Below are positions 33,112 to 41,248 of a stretch of 51,524 bases of DNA, in pieces; positions within the stretch are counted from its first letter, which is position 1; the number at the start of each line of letters is the position of its first letter. Origin of the DNA: Halovulum sp039180525 (GTDB taxonomy: Bacteria > Pseudomonadota > Alphaproteobacteria > Rhodobacterales > Rhodobacteraceae); contig JBCDDF010000020.1 of NCBI GenBank assembly GCA_039180525.1, positions 1 through 51,524 of the forward strand, given 5' to 3'. A model generated the notes under the pieces. The model did no database searches. It was not told the DNA's origin and saw only the letters and a list, made by a program, of their open reading frames with translations. A program made the translations under genes and the position numbers.

Positions 33112-33149
33112 GGGCACAGTGCCTATGCCCATTGTGCGCCGCCACATTT

Positions 33150-33163
33150 GTGCTGCGCTGCAC
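33150..33163. promoter_or_regulatory. GTGC-TGCGCT-GCAC palindrome overlapping the RNA promoter
   Basis: A perfect GTGC/GCAC palindrome at 33150-33163 contains CTGC-GCT-GCAC (33153-33163), one base short of the PhaR-like consensus. It ends directly before the putative -10 TATATT (33164-33169) of the RNA candidate, where a repressor would block the polymerase. No good -35 is seen. Confidence 0.4.
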
Positions 33164-33174
33164 TATATTTTTGA

Positions 33175-33251
33175 AAGTCGCTTCGGCGACATGCCCTTTC
33201 GGGCATTTCCTCCCTAGACTTGGGCCGCGCAGTTTGTGCGGCCCTTTTTTT
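33175..33251 (+). ncRNA. Candidate small RNA with three hairpins and anti-Shine-Dalgarno linker
   Basis: Predicted RNA of about 77 nt. From the 5' end: hairpin GTCGC-TTCG-GCGAC (33177-33190) with a very stable C(UUCG)G tetraloop; hairpin ATGCCC-TTTC-GGGCAT (33191-33206); single-stranded TTCCTCCCTAGACTT (33207-33221), which contains CCTCC, complementary to a Shine-Dalgarno sequence; then the terminator hairpin at 33222. No open frame of note. The layout is that of trans-acting bacterial sRNAs. It lies between LysR 2 and a convergent OmpA-like gene. It could also be just the structured end of the LysR message. Confidence 0.6.
33222..33251 (+). terminator. Strong intrinsic terminator
   Basis: GGGCCGC/GCGGCCC perfect 7-bp stem, extended by G-U, C-G and A-U pairs to 10 pairs around GTT, followed by seven Ts (33245-33251). 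It ends the sRNA candidate or the LysR 2 transcript, 7 bases before the convergent OmpA-like gene stop. Confidence 0.9.
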
Positions 33252-33258
33252 GCCGCCT

Positions 33259-34197
33259 CTATTGTGCGGTCAACAGCACCGCCTCAACCCGGCGGTTGGC
33301 GGCGCGCGAAGCGACGTCGACATTGGCCGCGAGCGGCGCCATGAACCCTGCGCCCTCCGCAATCAGTCGGCCGGGCGCGATGCCGTAGGTCTCGATCAAC
33401 GCCGCCCGTACCGCTTGCGCCCGAGCGCGCGACACCACCAAGTTGCCGTCAAGCCCGCCTTCGTCGTCGGTATGGCCGACCAGCAGCACGCGAATCTCCG
33501 GGTTTGCGTCCAACATCCCGGCCAGCGGTACAAGCGCGTCGATGGCGGCCGGGCCCAGCGTCTCTTCGCCGACGGCGAAGGTTACGCCCTCAAGCACAAC
33601 GCGGCCGTCCCGCTCCAGCGGCGCCAGCAACCCGCTGGTTCCAGCGGCGTTCGGTCCGGGCGGTGGCGGCGTCTGCGGCACTTCCAGATCGGGCGGGGCG
33701 GTGGTGATCGGCGTGACCTCCACGGCCTGAACGAACCCGCCGCGCGGTGCCCGACTGATCAGCACGGTCAGATACCCCGCCTCGGGCTCACCACCCCGGC
33801 GGGCGGCGATGAACCGAAAATCGGACAGATCGACCTCCATCGCGGGGGGTGGCAGAACCTCGGTCCCATAGCGGAAATCGAAACCGCCGCACGTGGTGTC
33901 TGCGCATTCGAAAAGAATGGCGAAACCGGCGGCTTTCAATTGCGGGCGCAGGGCCCGCGCCGTCGCCAGCGTGTTGCTGCGGTCGAGCGGCAGCCGCCAT
34001 GCGCGGATAAGCACATCTCCTTCGGTCACCTGCACCGGCTGAGCGCGCGGCGTGAAGCGACCCACGGGCACGCGATAGATACCCGGCGCGCGGTTGTCCC
34101 GCGCGGTTTCCACCGCGCCGGCTGGCAGAGCCAGCAGGGTTTCCGCCCGGGCCGGGGCTGCGGCGCAAAGGGCTGCAAGCAGGATCCAGCGTGTCAC
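33259..34197 (-). CDS. OmpA-family protein, periplasmic
   Basis: 312 residues. The start is GTG at 34197 (VTRWILLAALCAAAPARA), which gives a signal peptide with cut site ARA/ET; the 80 codons upstream of it are antisense to nothing meaningful and were left out. The C-terminal 120 residues form an OmpA-like peptidoglycan-binding domain: VLLVGHTDDEGGLDGNLVVS, then SRARAQAVRAAL and a final RAANRRVEAV. The N-terminal 150 residues have no recognised domain. No beta-barrel is visible, so it is probably a soluble or peptidoglycan-attached protein. The start overlaps the stop of the GNAT gene (GTGA). Confidence 0.85.
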   Translation of the reverse strand: MTRWILLAALCAAAPARAETLLALPAGAVETARDNRAPGIYRVPVGRFTPRAQPVQVTEGDVLIRAWRLPLDRSNTLATARALRPQLKAAGFAILFECADTTCGGFDFRYGTEVLPPPAMEVDLSDFRFIAARRGGEPEAGYLTVLISRAPRGGFVQAVEVTPITTAPPDLEVPQTPPPPGPNAAGTSGLLAPLERDGRVVLEGVTFAVGEETLGPAAIDALVPLAGMLDANPEIRVLLVGHTDDEGGLDGNLVVSRARAQAVRAALIETYGIAPGRLIAEGAGFMAPLAANVDVASRAANRRVEAVLLTAQ

Positions 34198-34922
34198 GAT
34201 GCAGGCGCGGCGGGGTCGATCATACGGTAGTGGTAATGCCCGACCTCGCGAAAACCCAGACCGTCGTAAAGCGCGCGCGCGGGCATATTGGCGCGGGTCA
34301 CCGCCAGGGCCAGTTGCGCCGCGCCCTGCCGCCGCGCCCATTCGGCCGCCGCCAGCGTCACCGCGCGCCCGGCCCCTTGCCGCCGCGCCTCTGCCGGTAC
34401 TTCGACCGCGTGGAGCATGGCAACAGACCCCGCGCAAGCCACGAAGCCCAGGCCCGTGATCCGGTCGCCCTGACGCACCAACAAATAGCTTTTGGGCGCC
34501 GTCACCCGCGCCATAACGGACAGCCGCGCCGGCCCGATTCCGCCTGCGGCCCAGACCTCCGCCATCCGCGCGACGGGAAGGTCGGCGAAAATCGCATGCA
34601 TCTTCCCTTCAACAACTGCGAAAGGCAGCGGCGCGCTCATCAGCAGCGTAGGATCGACCTCGGCATAACCCGCCGTTGCAAGATCCCGGTCGAGCATGGC
34701 CTCCGCCCCGCGCAGCATGAACAAGAGCGGCTGACCCCAAGCCCGCATCTGCGCACCTGCAGGGGCGATCGGCGCGTCCGGTGCCACCCGGCTTGCGGCG
34801 CTGACCCGTTTGCCGCCACCTGCGCCGCGACGCAGGTGCCAGCCATGCCGCGTGACCACCTCCGCCGCGGGCCAGGTCGTGTCCAGCGCTTCAAAAACCC
34901 GCGCCGCGTCGCTGTCGTCCAT
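34194..34922 (-). CDS. GNAT family N-acetyltransferase
   Basis: 242 residues. Residues 1-115 form a decayed GNAT half or an unrelated domain. Residues 130-235 carry the acetyl-CoA site: MLHAVEVPAEARRQGAGRAVTLAA, then ARALYDGLGFREVGHYHYR at the end. Many GNATs of this length have two tandem halves. Substrate unknown; could acetylate amino acids or small amines in the cytosol. Ends in a 4-base overlap with the OmpA-like gene, so translated together. Start at ATG 34922 (MDDSDAARVFEAL). Confidence 0.85.
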   Translation of the reverse strand: MDDSDAARVFEALDTTWPAAEVVTRHGWHLRRGAGGGKRVSAASRVAPDAPIAPAGAQMRAWGQPLLFMLRGAEAMLDRDLATAGYAEVDPTLLMSAPLPFAVVEGKMHAIFADLPVARMAEVWAAGGIGPARLSVMARVTAPKSYLLVRQGDRITGLGFVACAGSVAMLHAVEVPAEARRQGAGRAVTLAAAEWARRQGAAQLALAVTRANMPARALYDGLGFREVGHYHYRMIDPAAPAS

Positions 34923-35263
34923 CGGCGCCCCTTTCCCATCGGCCGCAGATTGGCGCAGCCGAGGGCAGATGGCCAGCCAGGTGATGTTACCGAAGTTTCA
35001 ATTGACAAGCGGCGCCGATCGCATAGTGGTAACGCTAACAAGCGGCGATCCACCGCCGCTGCAGAAATCCGGGCGCCGGCCTGATTGGGCCTTGGCCAGT
35101 GCCCGTTTCCGCAAGGGGCGCCGGTGTGGATCTCCCTCCCCGCGCCCCTTGCGGACACTTCTTCGGGGACCAGGCCACCCTTGATGCGCGCCGCGACGCG
35201 TGCGAACAGACGCGCGAAACCGGCGGAACCACCGCCATGCCCCTTGCAGGAAAGGATCCGACC
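34923..35263. other. 341-bp gap upstream of gap; possible promoter
   Basis: No gene is supported here. TTGACA at 35002-35007 with TAGTGG at 35024-35029 (16-base spacing) is a possible plus-strand promoter for gap. The long leader that follows is GC-rich. The strong ribosome binding site AGGAAAGGA (35248-35256) directly serves the gap ATG. A frame that runs through from 35099 into gap has no sensible N-terminus. Confidence 0.4.
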
Positions 35264-36265
35264 ATGGCCATCAACTTGGCAATCAACGGGTTTGGCCGCA
35301 TCGGCCGCAACGTGCTGCGCGCACTGGTTGAAAACGGGCATGACGATCTGAACGTAGTGGCAATCAACGATCTGGGCCCGGTGGAAACCAACGCGCATCT
35401 GATGCGCTATGACAGCGTGCATGGCCGTTTCCCTGGCCAGATCACCGTGGAAGGCGACACGCTGGATGTGGGCCGCGGACCGATCCGCGTGACCGCCGAA
35501 CGCGACCCCACGGCGTTGCCCTGGGGCGATGTCGACATCGCGCTGGAATGCACCGGTATCTTCACCGCGCGCGAAAAGGCCGCGATGCATCTGGAAAACG
35601 GATCGAAGCGGGTGCTGGTCTCCGCACCGGCATCGGGCGCGGACAAGACGATCGTATACGGTGTGAACCACGACAGCCTGACCGCCGATGATACGGTCGT
35701 CTCAAACGCCTCCTGCACCACCAACTGCCTGACCCCGGTGGCAAAGGTGTTGCACGACACCTTTGGGATCGACCATGGCTACATGACGACGATCCATTCC
35801 TACACCGGCGACCAGCCGACGCTGGACACGATGCACAAGGATCTCTATCGCGCCCGCGCCGCAGCGATGTCGATGATCCCGACCTCGACCGGCGCGGCCA
35901 AGGCCGTGGGGCTGGTCATGCCCGACCTCGCCGGTAAGCTCGATGGATCGTCGATCCGCGTGCCCACGCCCAACGTTTCGGTCGTGGACCTCAAGGCCGT
36001 TCTCAAGAAGTCCGTCAGCGTCGAGGAGGTGAATGGGGCGATGAAAGCCGCATCTGAACAGCCGCTGAAGGGTGTTCTGGCCTATGAAGAGGCGCCGCTG
36101 GTGTCTTCCGACTATAACCACGACGCCCATTCGTCGATCTTCGCCGCCCCGCAGACAAAGGTGCTGGAGAGTACGTTGGTGCGCGTGCTCAGCTGGTATG
36201 ACAACGAGTGGGGCTTTTCCAATCGGATGCTCGACACGGCGCGCGCGATGGCGAAGCTGCTGTAG
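35264..36265 (+). CDS. gap: Type I glyceraldehyde-3-phosphate dehydrogenase
   Basis: 333 residues from ATG 35264. Cytosolic enzyme that converts glyceraldehyde-3-phosphate, NAD+ and phosphate to 1,3-bisphosphoglycerate. N-terminal NAD-binding motif LAINGFGRIGRNVLRAL; active-site NASCTTNCLTPV with the catalytic Cys; the C-terminal WYDNEWGFSNRMLD motif is complete. Monocistronic with a good ribosome binding site. The Asp at the end of the second strand (VVAINDLG) favours NAD+ over NADP+. Confidence 0.97.
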   Translation: MAINLAINGFGRIGRNVLRALVENGHDDLNVVAINDLGPVETNAHLMRYDSVHGRFPGQITVEGDTLDVGRGPIRVTAERDPTALPWGDVDIALECTGIFTAREKAAMHLENGSKRVLVSAPASGADKTIVYGVNHDSLTADDTVVSNASCTTNCLTPVAKVLHDTFGIDHGYMTTIHSYTGDQPTLDTMHKDLYRARAAAMSMIPTSTGAAKAVGLVMPDLAGKLDGSSIRVPTPNVSVVDLKAVLKKSVSVEEVNGAMKAASEQPLKGVLAYEEAPLVSSDYNHDAHSSIFAAPQTKVLESTLVRVLSWYDNEWGFSNRMLDTARAMAKLL

Positions 36266-36393
36266 GGCGCGCTGTGGATATCTGAGGACCAAAGACCCCC
36301 GGCGTGCATCCCCGGCTTCTTTGATCCAAAAATACTCCCGCCGGAGGCATGGAATCTGTGTCCCACGCCCCGGTCTCGGCCTAGGCTTTCCCT

Positions 36394-37341
36394 ATGTTGC
36401 GATACGCCCTGCGCCGCTTTCTGTCCCTGACGCTGTCGCTGGTCGCGGCGAGCCTGGTTGTTTTTGCCATAATCGAGGTCATCCCCGGCGATCCGGCCGC
36501 CTTTATGCTGGGACTGAACGCCGCGCCCGAGGCCGTGGCGGCGCTGCGCGCCGAACTGGGGCTCGATCAGGGTCTGGTCGCGCGGTATCTGGACTGGGCC
36601 AGTGGGATGCTGCGCGGCGATTTCGGGGTTTCCTACACCTATCGCACGCCCGTGGCCGAGATCGTGGCGGACCGGCTGTGGGTCTCTGTGCCGTTGGCGA
36701 TTTATGCGCTGAGCCTTTCGACGCTGATCGCGATCCCCGTGGGCATTCTGGCCGCCGCCAGTCGTGGGCGGGCGCCCGATCTGGCGGTGATCGGACTCAC
36801 GCAACTGGGCATCGCGGTGCCCAATTTCTGGTTCGCCATGCTTCTGGTCATCGTCTTCGCCATTGGGCTGGGGTGGTTTTCCGCCGGTGGCTTTCCCGGC
36901 TGGCAAGACGGGCTGCTGCCGGGGCTGAAGGCGCTGACCTTGCCGGCGATTGCGCTGGCGCTGCCGCAGGCCTCGATCCTGGCGCGGGTCATGCGGTCGG
37001 CGCTGATCGACACGCTGGGGGAGGATTTCGTGCGCACCGCCCGCGCCAAGGGGTTGAGCCAGGGCCAGGCGCTGCGCCGCCACGCCTTGCGCAACGCGCT
37101 GATCCCGGTGCTGACGATCATCGGGCTGCAGTTTTCGTTTCTACTGGCCGGTGCGATCATCATCGAAAACGTCTTCTTCCTGCCCGGCCTGGGCCGGCTG
37201 GTGTTTCAGGCGATCGCGCAAAGGGATCTGATCGTGGTGGAAAGCGTGGTGATGCTGCTGGTGTTCGCCGTCATCCTCGTCACCTTCCTTGTCGATCTTG
37301 CATATGCCGCGGTCGACCCCAGGCTACGGCGGCGCGGCTGA
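36394..37341 (+). CDS. ABC transporter permease, DppB/OppB type
   Basis: 315 residues, six membrane segments. Starts MLRYALRRFLSLTLSLVAAS, includes the PGDPAAFMLG periplasmic motif, and ends in the EAA loop RTARAKGLSQGQALRRHALRNALIP. DPRLRRRG closes it. Inner-membrane channel subunit of a peptide/opine/nickel importer. Its stop overlaps the DppC-type start by one base (TGATG). No substrate-binding protein lies upstream; gap precedes it on the same strand. Confidence 0.93.
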   Translation: MLRYALRRFLSLTLSLVAASLVVFAIIEVIPGDPAAFMLGLNAAPEAVAALRAELGLDQGLVARYLDWASGMLRGDFGVSYTYRTPVAEIVADRLWVSVPLAIYALSLSTLIAIPVGILAAASRGRAPDLAVIGLTQLGIAVPNFWFAMLLVIVFAIGLGWFSAGGFPGWQDGLLPGLKALTLPAIALALPQASILARVMRSALIDTLGEDFVRTARAKGLSQGQALRRHALRNALIPVLTIIGLQFSFLLAGAIIIENVFFLPGLGRLVFQAIAQRDLIVVESVVMLLVFAVILVTFLVDLAYAAVDPRLRRRG

Positions 37342-38153
37342 TGCGGGCGCTGATCCTGGGCGGCGCGCTGGCCGCGGTCTTTGTCGCCGCGGCGTTGCTG
37401 TCGCTGGTCTGGACGCCGGGCGATGTGGCGGCCGTGGATATCGGCAACCGCCTAAAGCCGCCGGGCTGGCCGCACCTACTGGGGACCGATCATCTGGGCC
37501 GCGACATGGTGGCGATGACCATGGCGGGCGCGCGCGTCTCCATCGCTGTAGCGCTGGTCGCCGTCGGAATCGGCATGGGGCTGGGCGTGCCGTTGGGTCT
37601 GGCCGCGGCGGCGGCGCGCGGCGGTTGGCTGGACGAGGCGATCATGCGCGGCAACGACCTGGTCTTTGCCTTCCCCTCGCTGGTGATCGCAATCCTGATC
37701 ACTGCGGTTTTCGGACCTTCTGCCGTGAACGCCATCATCGCCATCGGGATCTTCAACATCCCTGTCTTCGCCCGTGTCACGCGGGGCGCGGCACTGTCCC
37801 TGTGGACGCGCGAGTTCATCAAGGCCGCCCGCGTCGCCGGTAAGGAGCGGATGCGCATCAGCGTCGAACATATCCTGCCCAATGTCGCCAATCTGCTGAT
37901 CGTTCAGGGCACGATACAGTTTTCGCTGGGCATTTTGGCGGAGGCTGGGCTCAGCTATGTCGGGCTGGGTGCGCAGCCGCCGACGCCCAGCTGGGGGCGG
38001 ATGCTGGCCGAAGCGCAGACAATGTTCGCCTTCGCACCGCATCTGGCGCTGGTGCCGGGCCTGTCGATTGTGCTGACCGTGCTGGGGCTGAACCTGATGG
38101 GCGACGGGCTGCGCGACTATCTGGATCCGCGGCTAAGAAGAGTGCGCGCATGA
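37341..38153 (+). CDS. ABC transporter permease, DppC/OppC type
   Basis: 270 residues from ATG 37341; an unrelated long frame overlapping gap reads through this start and is ignored. Motifs: LLGTDHLGRDMVAMTMAGAR in the family position, then FVKAARVAGKERMRISVEHI-type coupling loop (seen as FIKAARVAGKERMRIS) and the terminal DPRLRRVRA. Partner of the preceding DppB-type permease and coupled by overlap to the ATPase gene downstream (ATGA). Confidence 0.93.
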   Translation: MRALILGGALAAVFVAAALLSLVWTPGDVAAVDIGNRLKPPGWPHLLGTDHLGRDMVAMTMAGARVSIAVALVAVGIGMGLGVPLGLAAAAARGGWLDEAIMRGNDLVFAFPSLVIAILITAVFGPSAVNAIIAIGIFNIPVFARVTRGAALSLWTREFIKAARVAGKERMRISVEHILPNVANLLIVQGTIQFSLGILAEAGLSYVGLGAQPPTPSWGRMLAEAQTMFAFAPHLALVPGLSIVLTVLGLNLMGDGLRDYLDPRLRRVRA

Positions 38154-39703
38154 GCCTTTTGTCGGTGCGCGGGCTGGATCTGAGCATCCATGGCACGCCG
38201 ATCCTGCGCGATGTCGCGCTGTCGGTGGCGCCGGGCCAGATCCTGGGGGTGATCGGGGAAAGCGGGTCGGGCAAGTCGATGACCGCGCTGTCGATCCTGG
38301 GGCTGCTGCCGCCCGGCGCGCGCCGCGCGGGCACGATAGATCTGCGTGGGCGCGATCTGTCGGCGCTGAGCGAGCGGGCCATGACCAGAGTGCGCGGCGC
38401 CGAGATCGGGATGATCTTTCAGGAACCGATGACCGCGCTCAACCCGCTGCAGACCATCGGAGCGCAGGTCGCCGAGACGTTGCGCCTGCATGACCGGCTG
38501 AGCGCTCGGGCTGCGGCGGAGGCGGCGCGCGCGGCGCTCGACCGGGTCGGTCTGCCGGAGCCCGAGTTCCCGCTGAGCAGGTATCCGCATGAGTTGTCCG
38601 GCGGGCAGCGCCAGCGGGTGGTGATCGCCATGGCGATCGCGCGGCGGCCGCGACTGCTGATCGCCGACGAACCCACCACAGCGCTGGATGTGACCACCCA
38701 GGCGCAAATCCTGAATCTGATCCGCCGCCTGGTGGTAGAGGATGGCATGGGCGCGATCTTCATCACCCATGATCTGGCGGTGGTGGCTGATCTGGCCGAT
38801 AGCGTCGCCATCATGCGCGATGGCGCGGTGGTCGAGCACGGGCCCACGGCCCAGGTCTTTGCCCAGCGGCGCCACGCCTATACGCGGGCGCTTTTCGCGG
38901 CGTCTGCGCATCAGCCGACCCGCCGAAGCCGCGGGCGCGGTGCACCCTTGCTGCAGGTCGAAGATGTCACCCGGCGTTACGCGGGCAAGCCGGCTGTCGA
39001 CGGGGTCGGCTTCTCCCTGCACCGGGGCGAAAGCCTGGGACTGGTGGGCGAAAGCGGCTGCGGAAAATCCACGCTGTCCCGTGCAATCCTGGGGCTGGAG
39101 CCTTTGCAGGGCGGCCGCATCGCGCTGGATGGTACGGCGATCGACGCGCCGCATGTTCCGCGCGCGACCCGGGCCAAGATGCAGGTGGTGTTCCAGGACC
39201 CCTACGGGTCGTTCAACCCGCGCCACCAGGTCGCCCGGCTGGTGGCCGAGCCGCTGCATTTGCAGGCCGACCCGCCACGCGGCGCGGCGCGCGCCCAAGC
39301 CGTCCACGCCGCGTTGCAGGCTGTCGGCCTGCGGGCGGCGGACGCCGATAAGTACATCCACGAGTTTTCCGGCGGTCAGCGGCAACGTATTGCCATCGCG
39401 CGGGCGCTGATCCTGCGCCCGGCGCTGATCGTGCTGGACGAGGCGGTATCCGCTTTGGACGTCCAGGTGCGTGCGCAAATTCTGGATCTGCTGGCGGAAT
39501 TGTCCGACAGCCACGATTTGGCTTATCTGTTCATCAGTCACGACCTGCATGTGGTCCGGCGCATCACCGATCGTGTGCTGGTGATGCGCGCGGGCCGCAT
39601 CGTGGAGGAGGGCGCGACGTATGCGGTGTTCGAGACGCCGCGGCACGCCTATACAAAGGCCTTGCTGCGTGCAGTACCACGGCTGCCGGAACATGCTGCG
39701 TAA
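38150..39703 (+). CDS. Fused double ABC ATPase of a DppDF-type importer (second copy)
   Basis: 517 residues with two canonical nucleotide-binding domains. Domain 1: GESGSGKSM, LSGGQRQR, LLIADEPTTALD. Domain 2 (from about residue 265): GESGCGKST, FSGGQRQR, LIVLDEAVSALD. The first domain has the oligopeptide-transporter C-terminal tail (VFAQRRHAYTRALFAA), the second ends VFETPRHAYTKALL. The motifs are closer to consensus than in the fused ATPase at 1220-2662. Starts inside the permease stop. Domain 2's Walker B reads DEAVSALD rather than DEPTSALD, a mild change that keeps the Asp and Glu. Confidence 0.94.
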   Translation: MSLLSVRGLDLSIHGTPILRDVALSVAPGQILGVIGESGSGKSMTALSILGLLPPGARRAGTIDLRGRDLSALSERAMTRVRGAEIGMIFQEPMTALNPLQTIGAQVAETLRLHDRLSARAAAEAARAALDRVGLPEPEFPLSRYPHELSGGQRQRVVIAMAIARRPRLLIADEPTTALDVTTQAQILNLIRRLVVEDGMGAIFITHDLAVVADLADSVAIMRDGAVVEHGPTAQVFAQRRHAYTRALFAASAHQPTRRSRGRGAPLLQVEDVTRRYAGKPAVDGVGFSLHRGESLGLVGESGCGKSTLSRAILGLEPLQGGRIALDGTAIDAPHVPRATRAKMQVVFQDPYGSFNPRHQVARLVAEPLHLQADPPRGAARAQAVHAALQAVGLRAADADKYIHEFSGGQRQRIAIARALILRPALIVLDEAVSALDVQVRAQILDLLAELSDSHDLAYLFISHDLHVVRRITDRVLVMRAGRIVEEGATYAVFETPRHAYTKALLRAVPRLPEHAA

Positions 39704-39723
39704 CGAGGGGCAGAGGCGCGGAG

Positions 39724-41169
39724 ATGGATGGGCCGGATATGGGGTTTGATCCCGCAGAGATACTGATCGGCGGGGTTTGGCAGCGCACCGAGAACACGCT
39801 GAGCGTGCAGAATCCGTCCACCGGCGCGGAGATCGCGCGCATCGCCCGCGGGGGCGCGGCAGAGGTCGACGCCGCCGTAGCTGCGGCACACACCGCGCTA
39901 TCGGGCGCATGGGGCGCGCTGAGCGCCACGGATCGCGGGCGGCTGCTGACCCGGCTGGGCCGGTTGGTCACGGACCGGGTGGAGGATCTGGCGGTGCTGG
40001 AGGCCACCGATGTAGGCAAGCCGCTGACCCAGGCGCGCGCGGACGCGGTGGCGCTGGCGCGGTATCTGGAATTCTACGGCGGCGCGGCAGACAAGGTTAT
40101 GGGCGACACCATCCCCTATCAGGCCGGCTACACCGTCTATACCTTGCGCGAACCGCATGGCGTGACCGGGCATATCATTCCCTGGAACTACCCGATGCAG
40201 ATCATCGGCAGATCGGTCGGCGCGGCGTTGGCGATGGGCAATGCCTGCGTCCTGAAGCCGGCCGAGGAGGCGTGTCTGACCGCACTCGCCTTCGCGCGCT
40301 TGGCCGAAGAGGCCGGCCTGCCGCCCGGCGCGCTGAACGTGGTGCCGGGCCTGGGCGAGGAGGCCGGCGCGGCGCTGGCGGGACATCGGGGCGTGGCGCA
40401 TATCTCTTTCACCGGCTCGGTCCGCACCGGCGCATTGGTGCAGGCGGCGGCCGCGGCCAATGTGGTGCCGGTGACGCTGGAATTGGGCGGCAAGAGCCCG
40501 CAACTGGTGTTCGAAGATGCGGATCTGGAGGCCGCACTGCCGTTTCTGGTGAACGCCGGGATCCAAAACGCCGGGCAGACCTGTTCCGCCGCCTCGCGCA
40601 TTCTGGTGCAACGCGGGGTCTATGACCGGGTGGTCGCGCGCATGGCGGAGGTCTATGCCGGCCTGCGCGTTGGCCCGGCGCTGGAGGATCCCCAGGTCGG
40701 GCCGCTGGTTTCCGCCCGTCAGCGCGACATCGTGGAGGGGTATCTGGCGCGCGCGCCCGAGGGCGCGGTTCTGGCCCGCCCCGCGCTGGGCGATCTGCCG
40801 TCTGGCGGGCATTTCGTGGCGCCGGCGCTGCTGGGTGGCATCGGACCGGATGAGGCGCTGGCGCAAGAGGAAATCTTCGGCCCGGTCCAGGTGCTGCTGC
40901 CCTTCGAGGACGAGGCGGAGGCGGTCGCCATCGCCAACGGCACCGATTACGGGCTGGTCGCCGGTGTTTGGACCGGCGACGGTGCGCGCCAGATGCGGCT
41001 GGCGAAGTCACTGCGTGCGGGTCAGGTCTTCATCAACAATTACGGCGCCGGCGGCGGTGTCGAATTGCCCTTCGGCGGGGTCGGCAAGTCTGGCCACGGC
41101 CGCGAGAAGGGGTTCGAGGCGCTTTACGGGTTTTCGGCGCTCAAGACAGTCGCGGTGCGGCACGGCTGA
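39724..41169 (+). CDS. Aldehyde dehydrogenase family protein
   Basis: 481 residues. NAD(P)+-dependent aldehyde oxidation, cytosolic. NAD-binding region WNYPMQIIGRSVGAALAMGN and FTGSVRTGALVQ; general base Glu in VTLELGGKSPQLVFED; catalytic Cys in NAGQTCSAASRILV; PFGGVGKSGHGREKG near the end. Start at ATG 39724, 20 bases after the ATPase stop, so it may belong to the transporter operon and oxidise an aldehyde made from its substrate. The betaine aldehyde/gamma-aminobutyraldehyde-type clade is plausible, but not proven. Confidence 0.92.
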   Translation: MDGPDMGFDPAEILIGGVWQRTENTLSVQNPSTGAEIARIARGGAAEVDAAVAAAHTALSGAWGALSATDRGRLLTRLGRLVTDRVEDLAVLEATDVGKPLTQARADAVALARYLEFYGGAADKVMGDTIPYQAGYTVYTLREPHGVTGHIIPWNYPMQIIGRSVGAALAMGNACVLKPAEEACLTALAFARLAEEAGLPPGALNVVPGLGEEAGAALAGHRGVAHISFTGSVRTGALVQAAAAANVVPVTLELGGKSPQLVFEDADLEAALPFLVNAGIQNAGQTCSAASRILVQRGVYDRVVARMAEVYAGLRVGPALEDPQVGPLVSARQRDIVEGYLARAPEGAVLARPALGDLPSGGHFVAPALLGGIGPDEALAQEEIFGPVQVLLPFEDEAEAVAIANGTDYGLVAGVWTGDGARQMRLAKSLRAGQVFINNYGAGGGVELPFGGVGKSGHGREKGFEALYGFSALKTVAVRHG

Positions 41170-41198
41170 ACGCGCCCGGACTCGCTCCGAGTTGTGTG

Positions 41199-41209
41199 TT
41201 GCACTGCAA
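41199..41209. promoter_or_regulatory. TTGC-ACT-GCAA palindrome upstream of pyc
   Basis: An exact palindrome with a 3-base centre, 40 bases before the pyruvate carboxylase start. The centre ACT equals that of the CTGC-ACT-GCAG site at 32139. It is a plausible operator for a central carbon regulator such as PhaR. Confidence 0.45.
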
Positions 41210-41248
41210 TAAGTTAGCGTCCGTCGCAACAAGAACGGGGGCTGGTGC

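Noticed and set aside
34191..35084. 297-codon plus-strand frame opposite the GNAT gene
   Set aside because: Antisense shadow, Arg/Pro-rich, runs across the GNAT start into non-coding DNA.
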